From assembly GCF_004343255.1 (NCBI RefSeq), contig NZ_SMDD01000002.1:558001-622000 (forward strand): a DNA stretch of 64,000 nucleotides. Reading direction: 5' to 3'. Both the position numbers and the translations under genes were made by a program. Below, one piece after another: positions 52,223-61,435 of the stretch. The notes under the pieces were generated by a model that had not been told where the DNA came from, did no database searches, and saw only the letters and a program-made list of their open reading frames with translations. The stretch's first letter is position 1. Every line of letters starts with the position of its first letter. The stretch comes from Laceyella sacchari. Its GTDB lineage: Bacteria; Bacillota; Bacilli; Thermoactinomycetales; Thermoactinomycetaceae.

Positions 52223-52312
52223 GGAGAGGTGGTCGAGTGGTTTAAGGCAGCGGTCTTGAAAACCGCCGATGTCGTGAGGCATCCGTGGGTTCGAATCCCA
52301 CCCTCTCCGCCA
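52223..52312 (+). tRNA. tRNA-Ser(UGA)
   Basis: 90 nt with encoded CCA. Acceptor GGAGAGG pairs with CCTCTCC; anticodon loop CTTGAAA gives TGA at 52257-52259; a long variable arm and GGTTCGAATCC T-loop fit tRNA-Ser. It reads UCA and other UCN codons. Confidence 0.97.
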
Positions 52313-52319
52313 AACCAAA

Positions 52320-52352
52320 CAAGAAGTCGCCAAATGTTTTGGCGGCTTCTTG
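52320..52352 (+). terminator. terminator after tRNA-Ser
   Basis: About 14-bp stem (AAGAAGTCGCC with GGCGGCTTCTT, one wobble) and a short loop, followed by TTGTATATT. Confidence 0.75.
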
Positions 52353-52625
52353 TTGTATATTGGGCATAACGTGAGAATCATTGTTCCGTTGTCATAGCAA
52401 TAGAGGAATCCCCCTCGTTGTTAAGATACCGCTTTTGGTTGTTTACTTGGTGGCAGGAGCAAAGTTACTTGCAGCTTTTCACCATTTTTCCTCCCTCTTT
52501 TCTCTGTGGGTACGTGGGTACTACATGCACACCACCCCAATGTTACATAACCAATTCCCTAAGTAGCTAAGTTTGTTAAAAAACGGGTATATAACTAACA
52601 ACTGAATGATGTGGGGGATCGAGCG
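52353..52625. other. intergenic region after tRNA-Ser
   Basis: 273 bp. A 61-codon frame from 52381 exists but has no RBS and no recognisable content. No copy of the tRNA 3' end is visible here. GC falls from here on. Confidence 0.4.
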
Positions 52626-52826
52626 ATGAGAAATGGTTGTCCTAAATGCAATGGCAAAGAAGTATCTGTAGGGGAAATTGCCACGACAGGCACGGGATTA
52701 AGTCGTTTTTTCGATGTGCAACATAATGAGTTCAAAGTCGTATCATGTAAGCATTGTGGTTACTCCGAATTTTATCGCGCAAAAGGATCGACAACAAAGG
52801 ATATTGTTGATTTGTTTTTTGGATAA
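52626..52826 (+). CDS. zinc-ribbon protein, predicted nucleic-acid-binding (DUF2082-like)
   Basis: 66 residues: MRNGCPKCNGKEVSVGEI, then VSCKHCGYSEFYRA, two CxxC knuckles forming a zinc ribbon, with the family ends TTGTGLSRFFDVQHN and DIVDLFFG. The ATG at 52626 has GGGGG 8 bases upstream. Binding target unknown. Confidence 0.85.
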   Translation: MRNGCPKCNGKEVSVGEIATTGTGLSRFFDVQHNEFKVVSCKHCGYSEFYRAKGSTTKDIVDLFFG

Positions 52827-53004
52827 TGTTATAAGTGCTGTAGTTGTGAATGATAAAAAACAGCTATTCACTCTCCTTAGACAGAGGAGGAGTGAATATT
52901 TTATTGCTGATAGGATAAGAGGAAATTGAAAGAAAGAAAAAATACAACTGATAAAATAATATTATGTAAATTTATAATTTTTCATATATACCAGGAGATT
53001 AAAC

Positions 53005-53445
53005 TTGAAGCGTAAAATAGTTAATTGGCTTGTGTTGTATGTCATGATTCTTTTGGTTGGATGTGGAGATCAACTTCCTGGAAAGGAAGCATCAGTACCA
53101 GATATACAGGTAAAGAATAAAGAGGTGCATTTGGAAGGGAAGACAATATGTTGGAACAGGGCTTGTCCGGGAGATCTTACCTTTTTGCCTCCAAGTGATA
53201 AATCGACAATAAAAGTAAAGCCAGATGAAGCCATAACAATTAACTTTAGCAAAAATCCGCAACCTAGCTCAATTAACCTATTTCAAGGTAGTTTAGGAGA
53301 GGTGAAAAAGTTAGACAGCGAAAGCGTTATAAATGCTCCTAGCCAAAAGGGAACGTATTATTACAATGTTGTTTCCTATTGGAATCGGAATAAAGGCCAA
53401 ACATGGGGGATTGCGCAATACAGCTTCCGAATCATTGTTGAGTAA
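53005..53445 (+). CDS. small lipoprotein, unknown function
   Basis: 146 residues from TTG 53005 (AGGAG upstream). Signal peptide with lipobox LVGC (Cys20), then a beta-rich domain with many Lys, ending IAQYSFRIIVE. Two further cysteines (ICWNRACPG) may form a disulfide. Not recognised. AT-rich like its neighbours. Confidence 0.75.
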   Translation: MKRKIVNWLVLYVMILLVGCGDQLPGKEASVPDIQVKNKEVHLEGKTICWNRACPGDLTFLPPSDKSTIKVKPDEAITINFSKNPQPSSINLFQGSLGEVKKLDSESVINAPSQKGTYYYNVVSYWNRNKGQTWGIAQYSFRIIVE

Positions 53446-53500
53446 TATAGATGTTAAAGGCGTTTTATGTTTGGATTGTACATTAGATTGAGTTTAAAGC

Positions 53501-53535
53501 GAGTATAGAGATTAGAATCTATACTCGTTTTTTTT
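53501..53535 (+). terminator. terminator after the small lipoprotein gene
   Basis: 9-bp arms (53501-53509 with 53518-53526) with an 8-base loop, then GTTTTTTTT. Confidence 0.85.
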
Positions 53536-53687
53536 CTACTTTTTGAAACAAGGCACCTATTATGTTTCCGATAAATTAAATAATAAAATTGACTACATTT
53601 TATTTTATAGTATACAATTCATACTGAACGTTCGGGAATTTTCTCCTCTAATCTCCTTTATTCCCATAAAGAGGGTGTTTTTCTAAG

Positions 53688-54684
53688 ATGCAAAAAGGAA
53701 AGTTAATCCTCATTTTTACTATAACTGTAATTTCTGCGATATTGGCTGCTTGCAGTAACAATCAAATAGACATGGATTTAGGGAAGTTTGGGATCGTATA
53801 TACCGATTCGCTGAAGGATGATAGCGAATTTTCCGTGATTGATGCCAACGGGACGACTAAATCATCGCAGCAGATAGATGTAACAGGGATTTACCAAATA
53901 GCCTCAGATGGGAGAGGTGGTTATTTCTTACCATCTGAACTTACTTCATCGCTAGTTCATATTGATCAAAAAGGGAAGATAACTAGATCTAAAAATTTCA
54001 ATGTACATAATTACATCAATAATCAATATGGATATCAAGTAACATTATTTAATACCAATGTTGATATTAATACATTAGAAATTAAGTATAAAAATAAGAT
54101 AAAAAGACTTAATCTCCCGAGCTTTGCTCGCATGGCTACATTTGATTCCAATCATGTATATGTTTTTTGGATACAGAGGCTAAGAGTTATATATATGTGA
54201 TTGGATTGAGAACTGGGAAGATCATAAGAAAGATACCTGTAAAAAAAGCGGAGCAGATGATATGGACATTTTTCATGGTCAAATTGTAAGTCCTCCATCT
54301 GATGCAAACTTTTTGATCACCCTGGATCCAAAAAACTGGAAAGTGCAGTATCGGCCGTTGCCACATAATAACCCCGACCGAATGGTTGCAGATCATAACT
54401 ATTTGTATGTATCTACAAAAGAAGGATACATCATGAAATTGAATCAAAATTATGAAGTGGAAAAGAGTACAAAAAGCAACCCTCTTATTTTAAATATGCT
54501 TGTAGACAAGGAAAACCTTTATGTTCTTTCTCAAATCCAATCGGATCAATACGCTGGATATATAATTACCTACGATAAAAATACATTGAGAATAAAACAA
54601 AAAATCAGCTTGCCCAATATTCGAGATACATTGGTGCAAAGTTTTATTTTGCTTGACCAGAAAGAAAGGAAAGAGCATAAGTAA
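53688..54684 (+). pseudogene. frameshifted lipoprotein, beta-propeller-like
   Basis: The first frame (53688-54200, MQKGKLILIFTITV, lipobox LAAC) and a later frame (54262-54684) look like parts of one protein of about 330 residues with repeated beta strands and YLYV/NLYVL motifs. The reading passes from the first frame through a third one (DTEAKSYIYVIGLRTGK, about 54170-54240) to the last. The two switches fall at a T6 run (54163-54168) and an A7 run (54241-54247), each repaired by one added base. Either a real pseudogene or two homopolymer sequencing errors. Function unknown. Confidence 0.75.
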
Positions 54685-54739
54685 TGGACTTTGAGGAAAT
54701 TGAGTTTGTAGATGTTGCGAAGGATTATGCGTCCAAATG

Positions 54740-54925
54740 CTAAATGATGTTGAATGCATGCAGACATTGATGGATGGATAGACACAAGAATAAAACTGCT
54801 ATGATGATAAACCATGAGTAAATATGTTTTTTATTAGTCCAGATCCGGTAAATGAGTAAGGAGAGGATGGTTATAAGACACGCCAAGCCTAAAATGGCGG
54901 TGAACAAATAGAGCAGATACATCAT
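54740..54925 (-). CDS. small membrane protein, two helices
   Basis: 61 residues from ATG 54925 (GGAGGT 8 bases upstream): two hydrophobic segments (about 3-23 and 33-55) joined by a basic turn (RIWTNKKH). Not recognised. It could be a small holin-like or toxin-like peptide, but nothing specific supports that. Confidence 0.5.
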   Translation of the reverse strand: MMYLLYLFTAILGLACLITILSLLIYRIWTNKKHIYSWFIIIAVLFLCLSIHQCLHAFNII

Positions 54926-54959
54926 AGTATGGACCTCCATCTTCATGGGAGTTTTGTCG

Positions 54960-55007
54960 CTTCACTCGTCCAACGCGTATGAAATTTGATAATTTGGACG
55001 AGTGAAG
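54960..55007. repeat. 12-bp perfect inverted repeat
   Basis: CTTCACTCGTCC (54960-54971) and GGACGAGTGAAG (54996-55007), 24 bases apart, with no T-run. It lies upstream of the small membrane protein gene, so an operator or transcript stem is possible. Confidence 0.6.
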
Positions 55008-55142
55008 ACAAGATAAGATTTTGCTTTTATGTTCATTTAAGCATGATTGGTATAGTTTTTTTGATTAATAAGTATATTGTGGCTTTTGTGTTTAGTTTCG
55101 AAACAGTTCGTCAGCTCAAATTATCAGGGTATAATATAAAAT

Positions 55143-55183
55143 AAAGGTTCCAGCCTTGATGACCAAGGGGAACCTTTTATTTT
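55143..55183. terminator. terminator downstream of the 108-residue gene
   Basis: 9-bp arms (55143-55151 with 55169-55177); T-rich on both sides. On minus it follows the gene ending at 55220. Confidence 0.7.
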
Positions 55184-55219
55184 CATGTAGAAAATGTGTT
55201 ACCTGATATTCCAATGTTT

Positions 55220-55546
55220 TTAACATCTATCTATTTGATAATCAAATCCGTCATAATGCCTGCCTTTCTCATCGATAAGAGGGATAATTCTAATTTGGCC
55301 AAACGGTGATAGGAATTGTGTCTGTTTTTGAAGGAACGTACCTAATAAAATGAGTAATTGGGCGTGTTCGTTGAATTCTTTTTGCCAAATCGTTTCGTTG
55401 AAAAATGGGGACGATCGGTAACGAAGATGAGCTTCAATAAGTAAAGTGAGATTGTTGGTAATCTCTTCCCATTCTTTTTCGTGTGTCTTAAAATAAATTT
55501 GTTCTTGTGAGAGTAAAAAGTATTGATCATACAGACATTCATTCAT
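55220..55546 (-). CDS. uncharacterised 108-residue protein
   Basis: Starts MNECLYDQYFLLSQEQIYF; helical in the first two-thirds, rich in Glu and aromatic residues, ending with a beta-like IRIIPLIDEKGRHYDGFDYQ. GAGG 7 bases before ATG 55546. No known motifs. Divergent from cas12b; whether it belongs to the CRISPR locus is unclear. Confidence 0.55.
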   Translation of the reverse strand: MNECLYDQYFLLSQEQIYFKTHEKEWEEITNNLTLLIEAHLRYRSSPFFNETIWQKEFNEHAQLLILLGTFLQKQTQFLSPFGQIRIIPLIDEKGRHYDGFDYQIDRC

Positions 55547-55796
55547 TCTCATTCCTCATTTCATTCAAACTAACTTGTTAAAACACTCAATACACCACTT
55601 TTTTACACTTTGAAATAATTCGTTTACATTTATCCTCTCTTATTTCATTTTTCCCTATTCTGACTGTTTAATACAAACTGCATAAATAGAAATTGGTTGA
55701 TAATCTCTTGGTTGGATTATTATGAATACATGTTCAAATGAGCAGTAGAAAGGATTAAAATGAGATGAAATATCCTAACTACTTGGGAGGTTTTTT

Positions 55797-58700
55797 ATGT
55801 CCATTCGTTCATTTAAGCTAAAACTAAAGACGAAATCGGGTGTCAACGCAGAGCAACTTCGTAGAGGGTTATGGCGCACCCATCAATTAATCAACGATGG
55901 TATCGCTTATTATATGAACTGGCTGGTTTTACTTCGACAAGAAGACCTGTTCATTCGCAATAAAGAAACCAACGAAATTGAGAAACGGTCAAAGGAAGAA
56001 ATCCAAGCCGTACTCTTGGAAAGAGTACATAAACAGCAACAGCGCAACCAATGGTCAGGAGAAGTGGATGAACAAACGTTATTACAAGCGCTACGCCAGT
56101 TATATGAAGAGATCGTCCCATCTGTCATTGGAAAAAGCGGAAATGCAAGTCTAAAGGCTCGTTTCTTTTTAGGTCCGCTCGTTGACCCAAACAACAAGAC
56201 GACGAAAGATGTATCCAAGTCCGGGCCTACTCCCAAATGGAAAAAAATGAAGGATGCTGGTGATCCAAACTGGGTACAAGAGTACGAAAAATACATGGCT
56301 GAACGCCAAACATTAGTACGTCTTGAGGAAATGGGGCTTATTCCTCTATTTCCTATGTACACGGATGAAGTGGGTGACATTCATTGGCTACCTCAGGCTA
56401 GCGGATATACTCGTACCTGGGATCGGGATATGTTTCAACAAGCCATTGAACGATTACTTTCTTGGGAATCATGGAATCGGAGAGTAAGAGAACGGCGTGC
56501 ACAATTTGAGAAGAAAACCCACGACTTTGCAAGCCGCTTTTCCGAATCGGATGTTCAATGGATGAATAAGTTGAGAGAATATGAAGCCCAACAAGAGAAA
56601 AGTCTTGAAGAAAATGCATTTGCCCCAAATGAACCGTACGCGCTAACCAAAAAAGCGCTTCGTGGTTGGGAGCGTGTTTACCATAGTTGGATGAGATTAG
56701 ATTCGGCAGCAAGTGAAGAAGCATATTGGCAAGAGGTCGCAACTTGTCAAACCGCGATGAGAGGGGAATTTGGAGACCCAGCCATTTATCAATTTCTCGC
56801 CCAAAAAGAAAATCATGATATTTGGCGGGGTTATCCCGAGCGAGTCATTGATTTTGCAGAGCTTAATCACTTGCAGCGGGAATTGAGAAGAGCAAAAGAA
56901 GATGCAACCTTTACCCTACCAGACTCCGTGGATCATCCTTTGTGGGTACGCTATGAGGCACCAGGAGGAACGAATATACATGGTTATGACCTCGTTCAGG
57001 ATACCAAACGAAACCTGACACTCATACTAGATAAGTTCATTCTGCCAGATGAAAATGGTTCATGGCATGAAGTGAAAAAAGTGCCTTTCTCACTTGCTAA
57101 ATCAAAACAATTTCATCGTCAGGTCTGGTTACAAGAGGAACAAAAGCAAAAAAAGCGGGAAGTTGTGTTTTATGACTACAGTACGAATCTGCCTCATTTG
57201 GGAACCCTCGCAGGAGCCAAACTGCAATGGGACCGAAATTTCCTTAATAAACGCACACAACAGCAAATTGAAGAAACGGGTGAAATCGGGAAGGTATTCT
57301 TTAATATATCAGTTGATGTTCGGCCAGCAGTGGAAGTAAAAAATGGTCGACTGCAAAACGGACTGGGCAAGGCCTTAACCGTTCTAACGCATCCTGATGG
57401 AACCAAGATCGTAACAGGATGGAAAGCAGAGCAATTGGAGAAATGGGTGGGGGAATCCGGTCGTGTTTCAAGTTTAGGACTGGACTCGCTTTCAGAAGGG
57501 CTACGTGTGATGAGTATCGATCTTGGCCAGCGCACCAGTGCAACGGTCTCTGTTTTTGAAATTACCAAAGAAGCACCTGATAACCCCTACAAATTCTTCT
57601 ATCAACTAGAGGGAACGGAAATGTTTGCAGTACATCAACGCAGTTTTCTCCTTGCACTTCCAGGTGAAAACCCACCTCAAAAAATTAAGCAGATGCGTGA
57701 GATACGTTGGAAAGAGCGAAACCGAATCAAGCAACAAGTCGATCAATTATCTGCGATTTTGAGACTGCATAAAAAAGTGAATGAGGACGAGCGAATACAG
57801 GCGATAGACAAGCTCTTACAGAAGGTAGCGTCTTGGCAGTTAAACGAAGAGATTGCAACTGCTTGGAATCAAGCCCTATCTCAACTTTACTCAAAAGCAA
57901 AAGAGAATGATTTGCAATGGAACCAAGCAATTAAAAATGCCCATCACCAGTTAGAACCGGTTGTTGGAAAGCAAATCAGCTTGTGGAGAAAAGACCTTTC
58001 AACTGGGCGTCAAGGCATTGCCGGCCTATCTTTATGGAGTATTGAGGAGTTGGAAGCAACTAAAAAACTTCTCACGCGCTGGAGTAAACGAAGTCGAGAA
58101 CCCGGCGTCGTCAAACGGATTGAACGGTTTGAGACCTTTGCCAAACAGATACAACACCACATCAACCAAGTGAAAGAAAACCGCCTCAAACAATTGGCTA
58201 ATTTGATCGTCATGACCGCGCTTGGTTACAAATATGATCAAGAGCAGAAAAAATGGATAGAAGTCTATCCAGCATGCCAAGTGGTTCTATTTGAAAATCT
58301 TCGCAGTTACCGCTTCTCCTTTGAGCGTTCACGACGGGAGAATAAGAAATTGATGGAATGGTCTCATCGTTCTATTCCAAAACTCGTTCAAATGCAAGGG
58401 GAATTGTTCGGTCTGCAAGTTGCCGACGTCTATGCCGCCTATTCCTCTCGATACCATGGGCGCACGGGGGCACCAGGCATTCGTTGTCATGCTTTAACAG
58501 AGGCAGACCTTCGCAATGAAACGAATATCATCCATGAATTAATAGAAGCCGGATTTATCAAAGAAGAGCATCGTCCATATCTTCAACAAGGGGATTTGGT
58601 TCCTTGGAGTGGAGGGGAACTGTTTGCCACCTTACAAAAACCTTATGATAACCCGAGAATCTTAACACTACACGCGGATATTAACGCAGCGCAAAATATT

Positions 58701-59069
58701 CAAAAGCGTTTTTGGCATCCTTCTATGTGGTTTCGCGTGAACTGCGAATCTGTTATGGAAGGGGAGATTGTCACCTATGTACCGAAAAATAAAACGGTAC
58801 ACAAAAAACAGGGCAAAACTTTTCGCTTTGTTAAAGTGGAAGGTTCAGATGTATATGAATGGGCGAAATGGTCAAAAAATAGGAATAAGAATACTTTTTC
58901 TTCCATCACTGAGAGAAAACCCCCTTCATCGATGATACTGTTTCGTGATCCAAGTGGAACATTTTTCAAAGAGCAAGAGTGGGTAGAACAAAAGACTTTC
59001 TGGGGAAAAGTTCAATCTATGATTCAAGCTTATATGAAAAAAACAATTGTTCAAAGGATGGAGGAATAA
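55797..59069 (+). CDS. cas12b: Cas12b (C2c1), type V-B CRISPR effector nuclease
   Basis: 1090 residues. N-terminal wedge/REC lobes (RSFKLKLKTKSG, LRRGLWRTHQLINDGIAYYMN, LVPSV-type segment), then the split RuvC: RuvC-I Asp575 (VMSIDLGQRTSA), RuvC-II Glu833 (VVLFENLRSYRF), RuvC-III Asp961 (LHADINAAQNIQKRFW). All three catalytic acids are present. The Arg-rich bridge helix follows RuvC-I, and the Nuc domain has GIRCHALT. From memory it is very close to Laceyella Cas12b, also 1090 residues. It cuts double-stranded DNA guided by crRNA plus tracrRNA; family members need a 5' T-rich PAM. GGGAGG 6 bases before ATG. First gene of the locus. Confidence 0.97.
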   Translation: MSIRSFKLKLKTKSGVNAEQLRRGLWRTHQLINDGIAYYMNWLVLLRQEDLFIRNKETNEIEKRSKEEIQAVLLERVHKQQQRNQWSGEVDEQTLLQALRQLYEEIVPSVIGKSGNASLKARFFLGPLVDPNNKTTKDVSKSGPTPKWKKMKDAGDPNWVQEYEKYMAERQTLVRLEEMGLIPLFPMYTDEVGDIHWLPQASGYTRTWDRDMFQQAIERLLSWESWNRRVRERRAQFEKKTHDFASRFSESDVQWMNKLREYEAQQEKSLEENAFAPNEPYALTKKALRGWERVYHSWMRLDSAASEEAYWQEVATCQTAMRGEFGDPAIYQFLAQKENHDIWRGYPERVIDFAELNHLQRELRRAKEDATFTLPDSVDHPLWVRYEAPGGTNIHGYDLVQDTKRNLTLILDKFILPDENGSWHEVKKVPFSLAKSKQFHRQVWLQEEQKQKKREVVFYDYSTNLPHLGTLAGAKLQWDRNFLNKRTQQQIEETGEIGKVFFNISVDVRPAVEVKNGRLQNGLGKALTVLTHPDGTKIVTGWKAEQLEKWVGESGRVSSLGLDSLSEGLRVMSIDLGQRTSATVSVFEITKEAPDNPYKFFYQLEGTEMFAVHQRSFLLALPGENPPQKIKQMREIRWKERNRIKQQVDQLSAILRLHKKVNEDERIQAIDKLLQKVASWQLNEEIATAWNQALSQLYSKAKENDLQWNQAIKNAHHQLEPVVGKQISLWRKDLSTGRQGIAGLSLWSIEELEATKKLLTRWSKRSREPGVVKRIERFETFAKQIQHHINQVKENRLKQLANLIVMTALGYKYDQEQKKWIEVYPACQVVLFENLRSYRFSFERSRRENKKLMEWSHRSIPKLVQMQGELFGLQVADVYAAYSSRYHGRTGAPGIRCHALTEADLRNETNIIHELIEAGFIKEEHRPYLQQGDLVPWSGGELFATLQKPYDNPRILTLHADINAAQNIQKRFWHPSMWFRVNCESVMEGEIVTYVPKNKTVHKKQGKTFRFVKVEGSDVYEWAKWSKNRNKNTFSSITERKPPSSMILFRDPSGTFFKEQEWVEQKTFWGKVQSMIQAYMKKTIVQRMEE

Positions 59070-59087
59070 TTGGAGGTTTAATGAGCA

Positions 59088-60755
59088 TTGGAGCCCATAC
59101 CCGTAAGGATGCTGAATGAAGTCCAATATTGTGAGCGTTTATTTTATCTCATGCATGTCCAAGGTCTTTTTGAAGAAAATGCAGATACCATTGAAGGATC
59201 AATGCAACATCGCAGGTCGGAAAAGCGATCTCGAGTCAAACAACAAGTTTCTGAAAACTTCTGGGATTTGACTCCTCAAAGTTTGCATCTAGGTGATCCT
59301 TCACTGAATTTGGTTGGAAAATTAGATGCCATATCACATGAAGATGGTACATGGGCGCCGATTGAGTGGAAACACTCATCGGCTCCAGATTCTTCGCATG
59401 TCTTCTATGTGGGTGGTTTTGCTTTGTCTGGTGTAGCTTGGCCAAATGATCAAATTCAATTATGTGCACAAGCATTATTACTTCAAGCTAATGGTTATGA
59501 CTCAAATCATGGTTACCTTTACTATCGAGGTAATAAAAAACGTGTCCGCATCGACTTTACAGAAGGTCTGATTTCTGCGACGAAATACTGCATTGACCGA
59601 GCGCGAAATCTTCAATCATCGGAAATTCCTAAGCCTTTGGTTGACTCAAACAAATGCTTCCGTTGTTCCCTGAATTATTTGTGTTTGCCGGATGAAACCC
59701 ATTATTTGATGGGATCAAACTCCAACATACGCCGGATAGTGCCTGACCGTGTAGACAGTGGTGTATTGTATGTATCAGAGCATGGGAGTAGATTAAGCAA
59801 AAGTGGTGAGTCTCTGATCATTAAGAATAAAAATGGAGAAGAGGTTGAAACAGTTCCTATTAAGGATTTGGTTCATGTCACCATCATGGGGAATGTTCAG
59901 TGTTCAACCCAGCTTCTTCATACCTTGATGTACAATGGTATTGCTGTTAGTTATTTGACCTCACACGGTAGACTAATCGGTGTGTCCAGTCCATTGTCAA
60001 CAAAAAATATACAATTAAGAAGTAAGCAGTTTTTACGATTGCAACACCCAGAAACAGCATTGAAATTAGCACAATGGATTGTTCAAGCGAAGATTCACAA
60101 TCAGCGAACGATTCTTCGTCGAAACGGCAAAGCTTCAAAAGAAGTACTCAGTCAATTGATGGATTTGAAAAAAAGAGCTTTGGTTACGAAGAACCTAGCC
60201 GAACTTCTTGGCATCGAGGGGTTGGCAAGCAAGTATTATTTCTCCGCTTTTCCGTCGATGTTAAAAAGCGGTTTAATTCAAGCGGAAGAGATTATGAATG
60301 GACGAAATCGCCGCCCACCCAAAGACCCCATTAATGCCATGCTATCTTTAGGTTATACTCTCTTGCTGAGGGATATGATTGCAGTTTGCGCTGGAGTTGG
60401 GTTGGATTCTCACTTTGGCTTTTTTCATCAAGAGGTCCCTGGACGTCCATCTTTAGCATTGGATTTAATGGAAACATTTCGTCCCATTATTGTGGATAGT
60501 GTTGTCATCAAAGCATGGAACACCAAGCAAATTCAATTAGAGGATTTCTACATAGGTGATGATAGTTGCTTATTGAAGAAAAGTGGGCGACAGGCGTTTT
60601 TTAGAGCATACGAACAAAGAATGAACGAGCTAATCACTCATCCGACTTTTGGGTATAAGGTTTCTTATCGTAGAATCCTTGATGTAGAAACTCGATTATT
60701 TTCACGGTTTTTAGAGGGTGAATTGCAAGAATACCGCCCTCTTATGACACGGTAG
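59088..60755 (+). CDS. cas4-cas1: Cas4-Cas1 fusion, spacer acquisition
   Basis: 555 residues from TTG 59088 (GGAGG 11 bases upstream; an ATG at 59081 is out of frame). Residues about 1-205 are Cas4: Cys15 and Cys190/193/199 for the iron-sulfur cluster, GKLDAIS and IEWKH nuclease motifs. Residues about 215-555 are Cas1, with metal ligands expected in LLGIEGLASKYYF, GFFHQE and SLALDLMETFRP. The fusion is typical of type V-B. Cas4 selects and trims PAM-bearing prespacers; Cas1 with Cas2 integrates them. Confidence 0.95.
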   Translation: MEPIPVRMLNEVQYCERLFYLMHVQGLFEENADTIEGSMQHRRSEKRSRVKQQVSENFWDLTPQSLHLGDPSLNLVGKLDAISHEDGTWAPIEWKHSSAPDSSHVFYVGGFALSGVAWPNDQIQLCAQALLLQANGYDSNHGYLYYRGNKKRVRIDFTEGLISATKYCIDRARNLQSSEIPKPLVDSNKCFRCSLNYLCLPDETHYLMGSNSNIRRIVPDRVDSGVLYVSEHGSRLSKSGESLIIKNKNGEEVETVPIKDLVHVTIMGNVQCSTQLLHTLMYNGIAVSYLTSHGRLIGVSSPLSTKNIQLRSKQFLRLQHPETALKLAQWIVQAKIHNQRTILRRNGKASKEVLSQLMDLKKRALVTKNLAELLGIEGLASKYYFSAFPSMLKSGLIQAEEIMNGRNRRPPKDPINAMLSLGYTLLLRDMIAVCAGVGLDSHFGFFHQEVPGRPSLALDLMETFRPIIVDSVVIKAWNTKQIQLEDFYIGDDSCLLKKSGRQAFFRAYEQRMNELITHPTFGYKVSYRRILDVETRLFSRFLEGELQEYRPLMTR

Positions 60756-60763
60756 GTGAATAC

Positions 60764-61057
60764 ATGCGTCATTATTATCTTGTCTCCTATGATATATCGG
60801 ATCAGAAGAGATGGAGAAAAATTTTCAAAATCATGAAAGGATATGGGGAACACGTACAGTATTCAGTCTTTCTTTGTCAGCTTTCCAATACGCAAAAAGC
60901 GGAATTAATTGCTAAACTTGATCCAGTCATTCATCAATTTCAGGATCAAATCATGTTGGTACACATTGGTCCTGTTACTTCAGAACAATTGGAAAAACGA
61001 ATTTCAACAATTGGACGAAAATATATTGCAATGAATTTGAAAAACCTTGTGTACTAG
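60764..61057 (+). CDS. cas2: Cas2, spacer acquisition
   Basis: 97 residues: HYYLVSYDISDQKRWRKIFK with the conserved Asp of the first strand, GEHVQYSVFLCQL, and the usual C-terminal strand. It bridges two Cas1 dimers. 8 bp after cas4-cas1. Confidence 0.96.
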   Translation: MRHYYLVSYDISDQKRWRKIFKIMKGYGEHVQYSVFLCQLSNTQKAELIAKLDPVIHQFQDQIMLVHIGPVTSEQLEKRISTIGRKYIAMNLKNLVY

Positions 61058-61060
61058 CAT

Positions 61061-61089
61061 TTGATTGTATTTTCTAAATGTGGTAACAT
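61061..61089 (+). promoter_or_regulatory. promoter of the tracrRNA
   Basis: TTGATT (61061-61066), 17-base spacer, TAACAT (61084-61089), just after the cas2 stop. Expected start near 61096. Confidence 0.6.
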
Positions 61090-61093
61090 TAAA

Positions 61094-61220
61094 TTTGCCT
61101 AAAGGGCAAAGAATACTGTGCGTGTGCTAAGGATGGAAAAAATCCATTCAACCACAGGATTACATTATTTATCTAATCACTTAAATAAGAAGGTCTTGCA
61201 TTATGCAAGGTCTTTTTATT
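61094..61220 (+). ncRNA. tracrRNA of the type V-B system
   Basis: Begins with a hairpin TTTGCC/GGCAAA (61094-61110). Anti-repeat 2, GTGCTAA (61124-61130), pairs with the TTAGCAC end of the repeat. A small hairpin (ATGGA/TCCAT) follows. Anti-repeat 1 at 61162-61186 has 15 contiguous bases (61171-61185) complementary to the repeat 5' half. It ends in a terminator. Two separated anti-repeats around a stem-loop is the Cas12b tracrRNA plan known from Alicyclobacillus. Same strand as the array. Confidence 0.88.
61187..61220 (+). terminator. tracrRNA terminator
   Basis: 14-bp stem with three G-T pairs (61187-61200 with 61204-61217), 3-base loop, T-run at 61213-61217 then ATTTG. Confidence 0.8.
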
Positions 61221-61435
61221 TGAATAGAAGAAAGTGCTTAGAAGTAAAATAAGCTTGCGAGCGCCTAGTGATGACAAAAAAGGCTTATGATCCTCGTAAC
61301 CCTTTAGTATCAAGATGTGTTCCAACACATTGGTCTATTTTATTAACATATAGATTCATAAAAAGTGTGTTCTAGAGGAAGTGCTCGAATTTGCAAGTGA
61401 AACTGCACGTAAGACAAAGGTTTTTAAGGAATACT
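61221..61435 (+). promoter_or_regulatory. CRISPR leader
   Basis: 215 bp AT-rich, gene-free, directly before the first repeat on the cas side. The opposite end of the array carries the decayed repeat, so this is the leader side. The array promoter should lie here, but no convincing -35/-10 pair is seen. Confidence 0.7.

Noticed and set aside
52223-52312. tRNA-Ser as the attachment site of an integrated element carrying the CRISPR locus
   Set aside because: No direct repeat of the tRNA 3' end and no integrase gene are visible up to 64 kb. Only the composition change supports it.
52381-52566. 61-codon frame after tRNA-Ser
   Set aside because: No RBS, an unlikely start and no recognisable content.
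59081-59120. ATG at 59081 as the cas4-cas1 start
   Set aside because: Out of frame; it meets a stop after 12 codons. The TTG at 59088 continues into Cas4.
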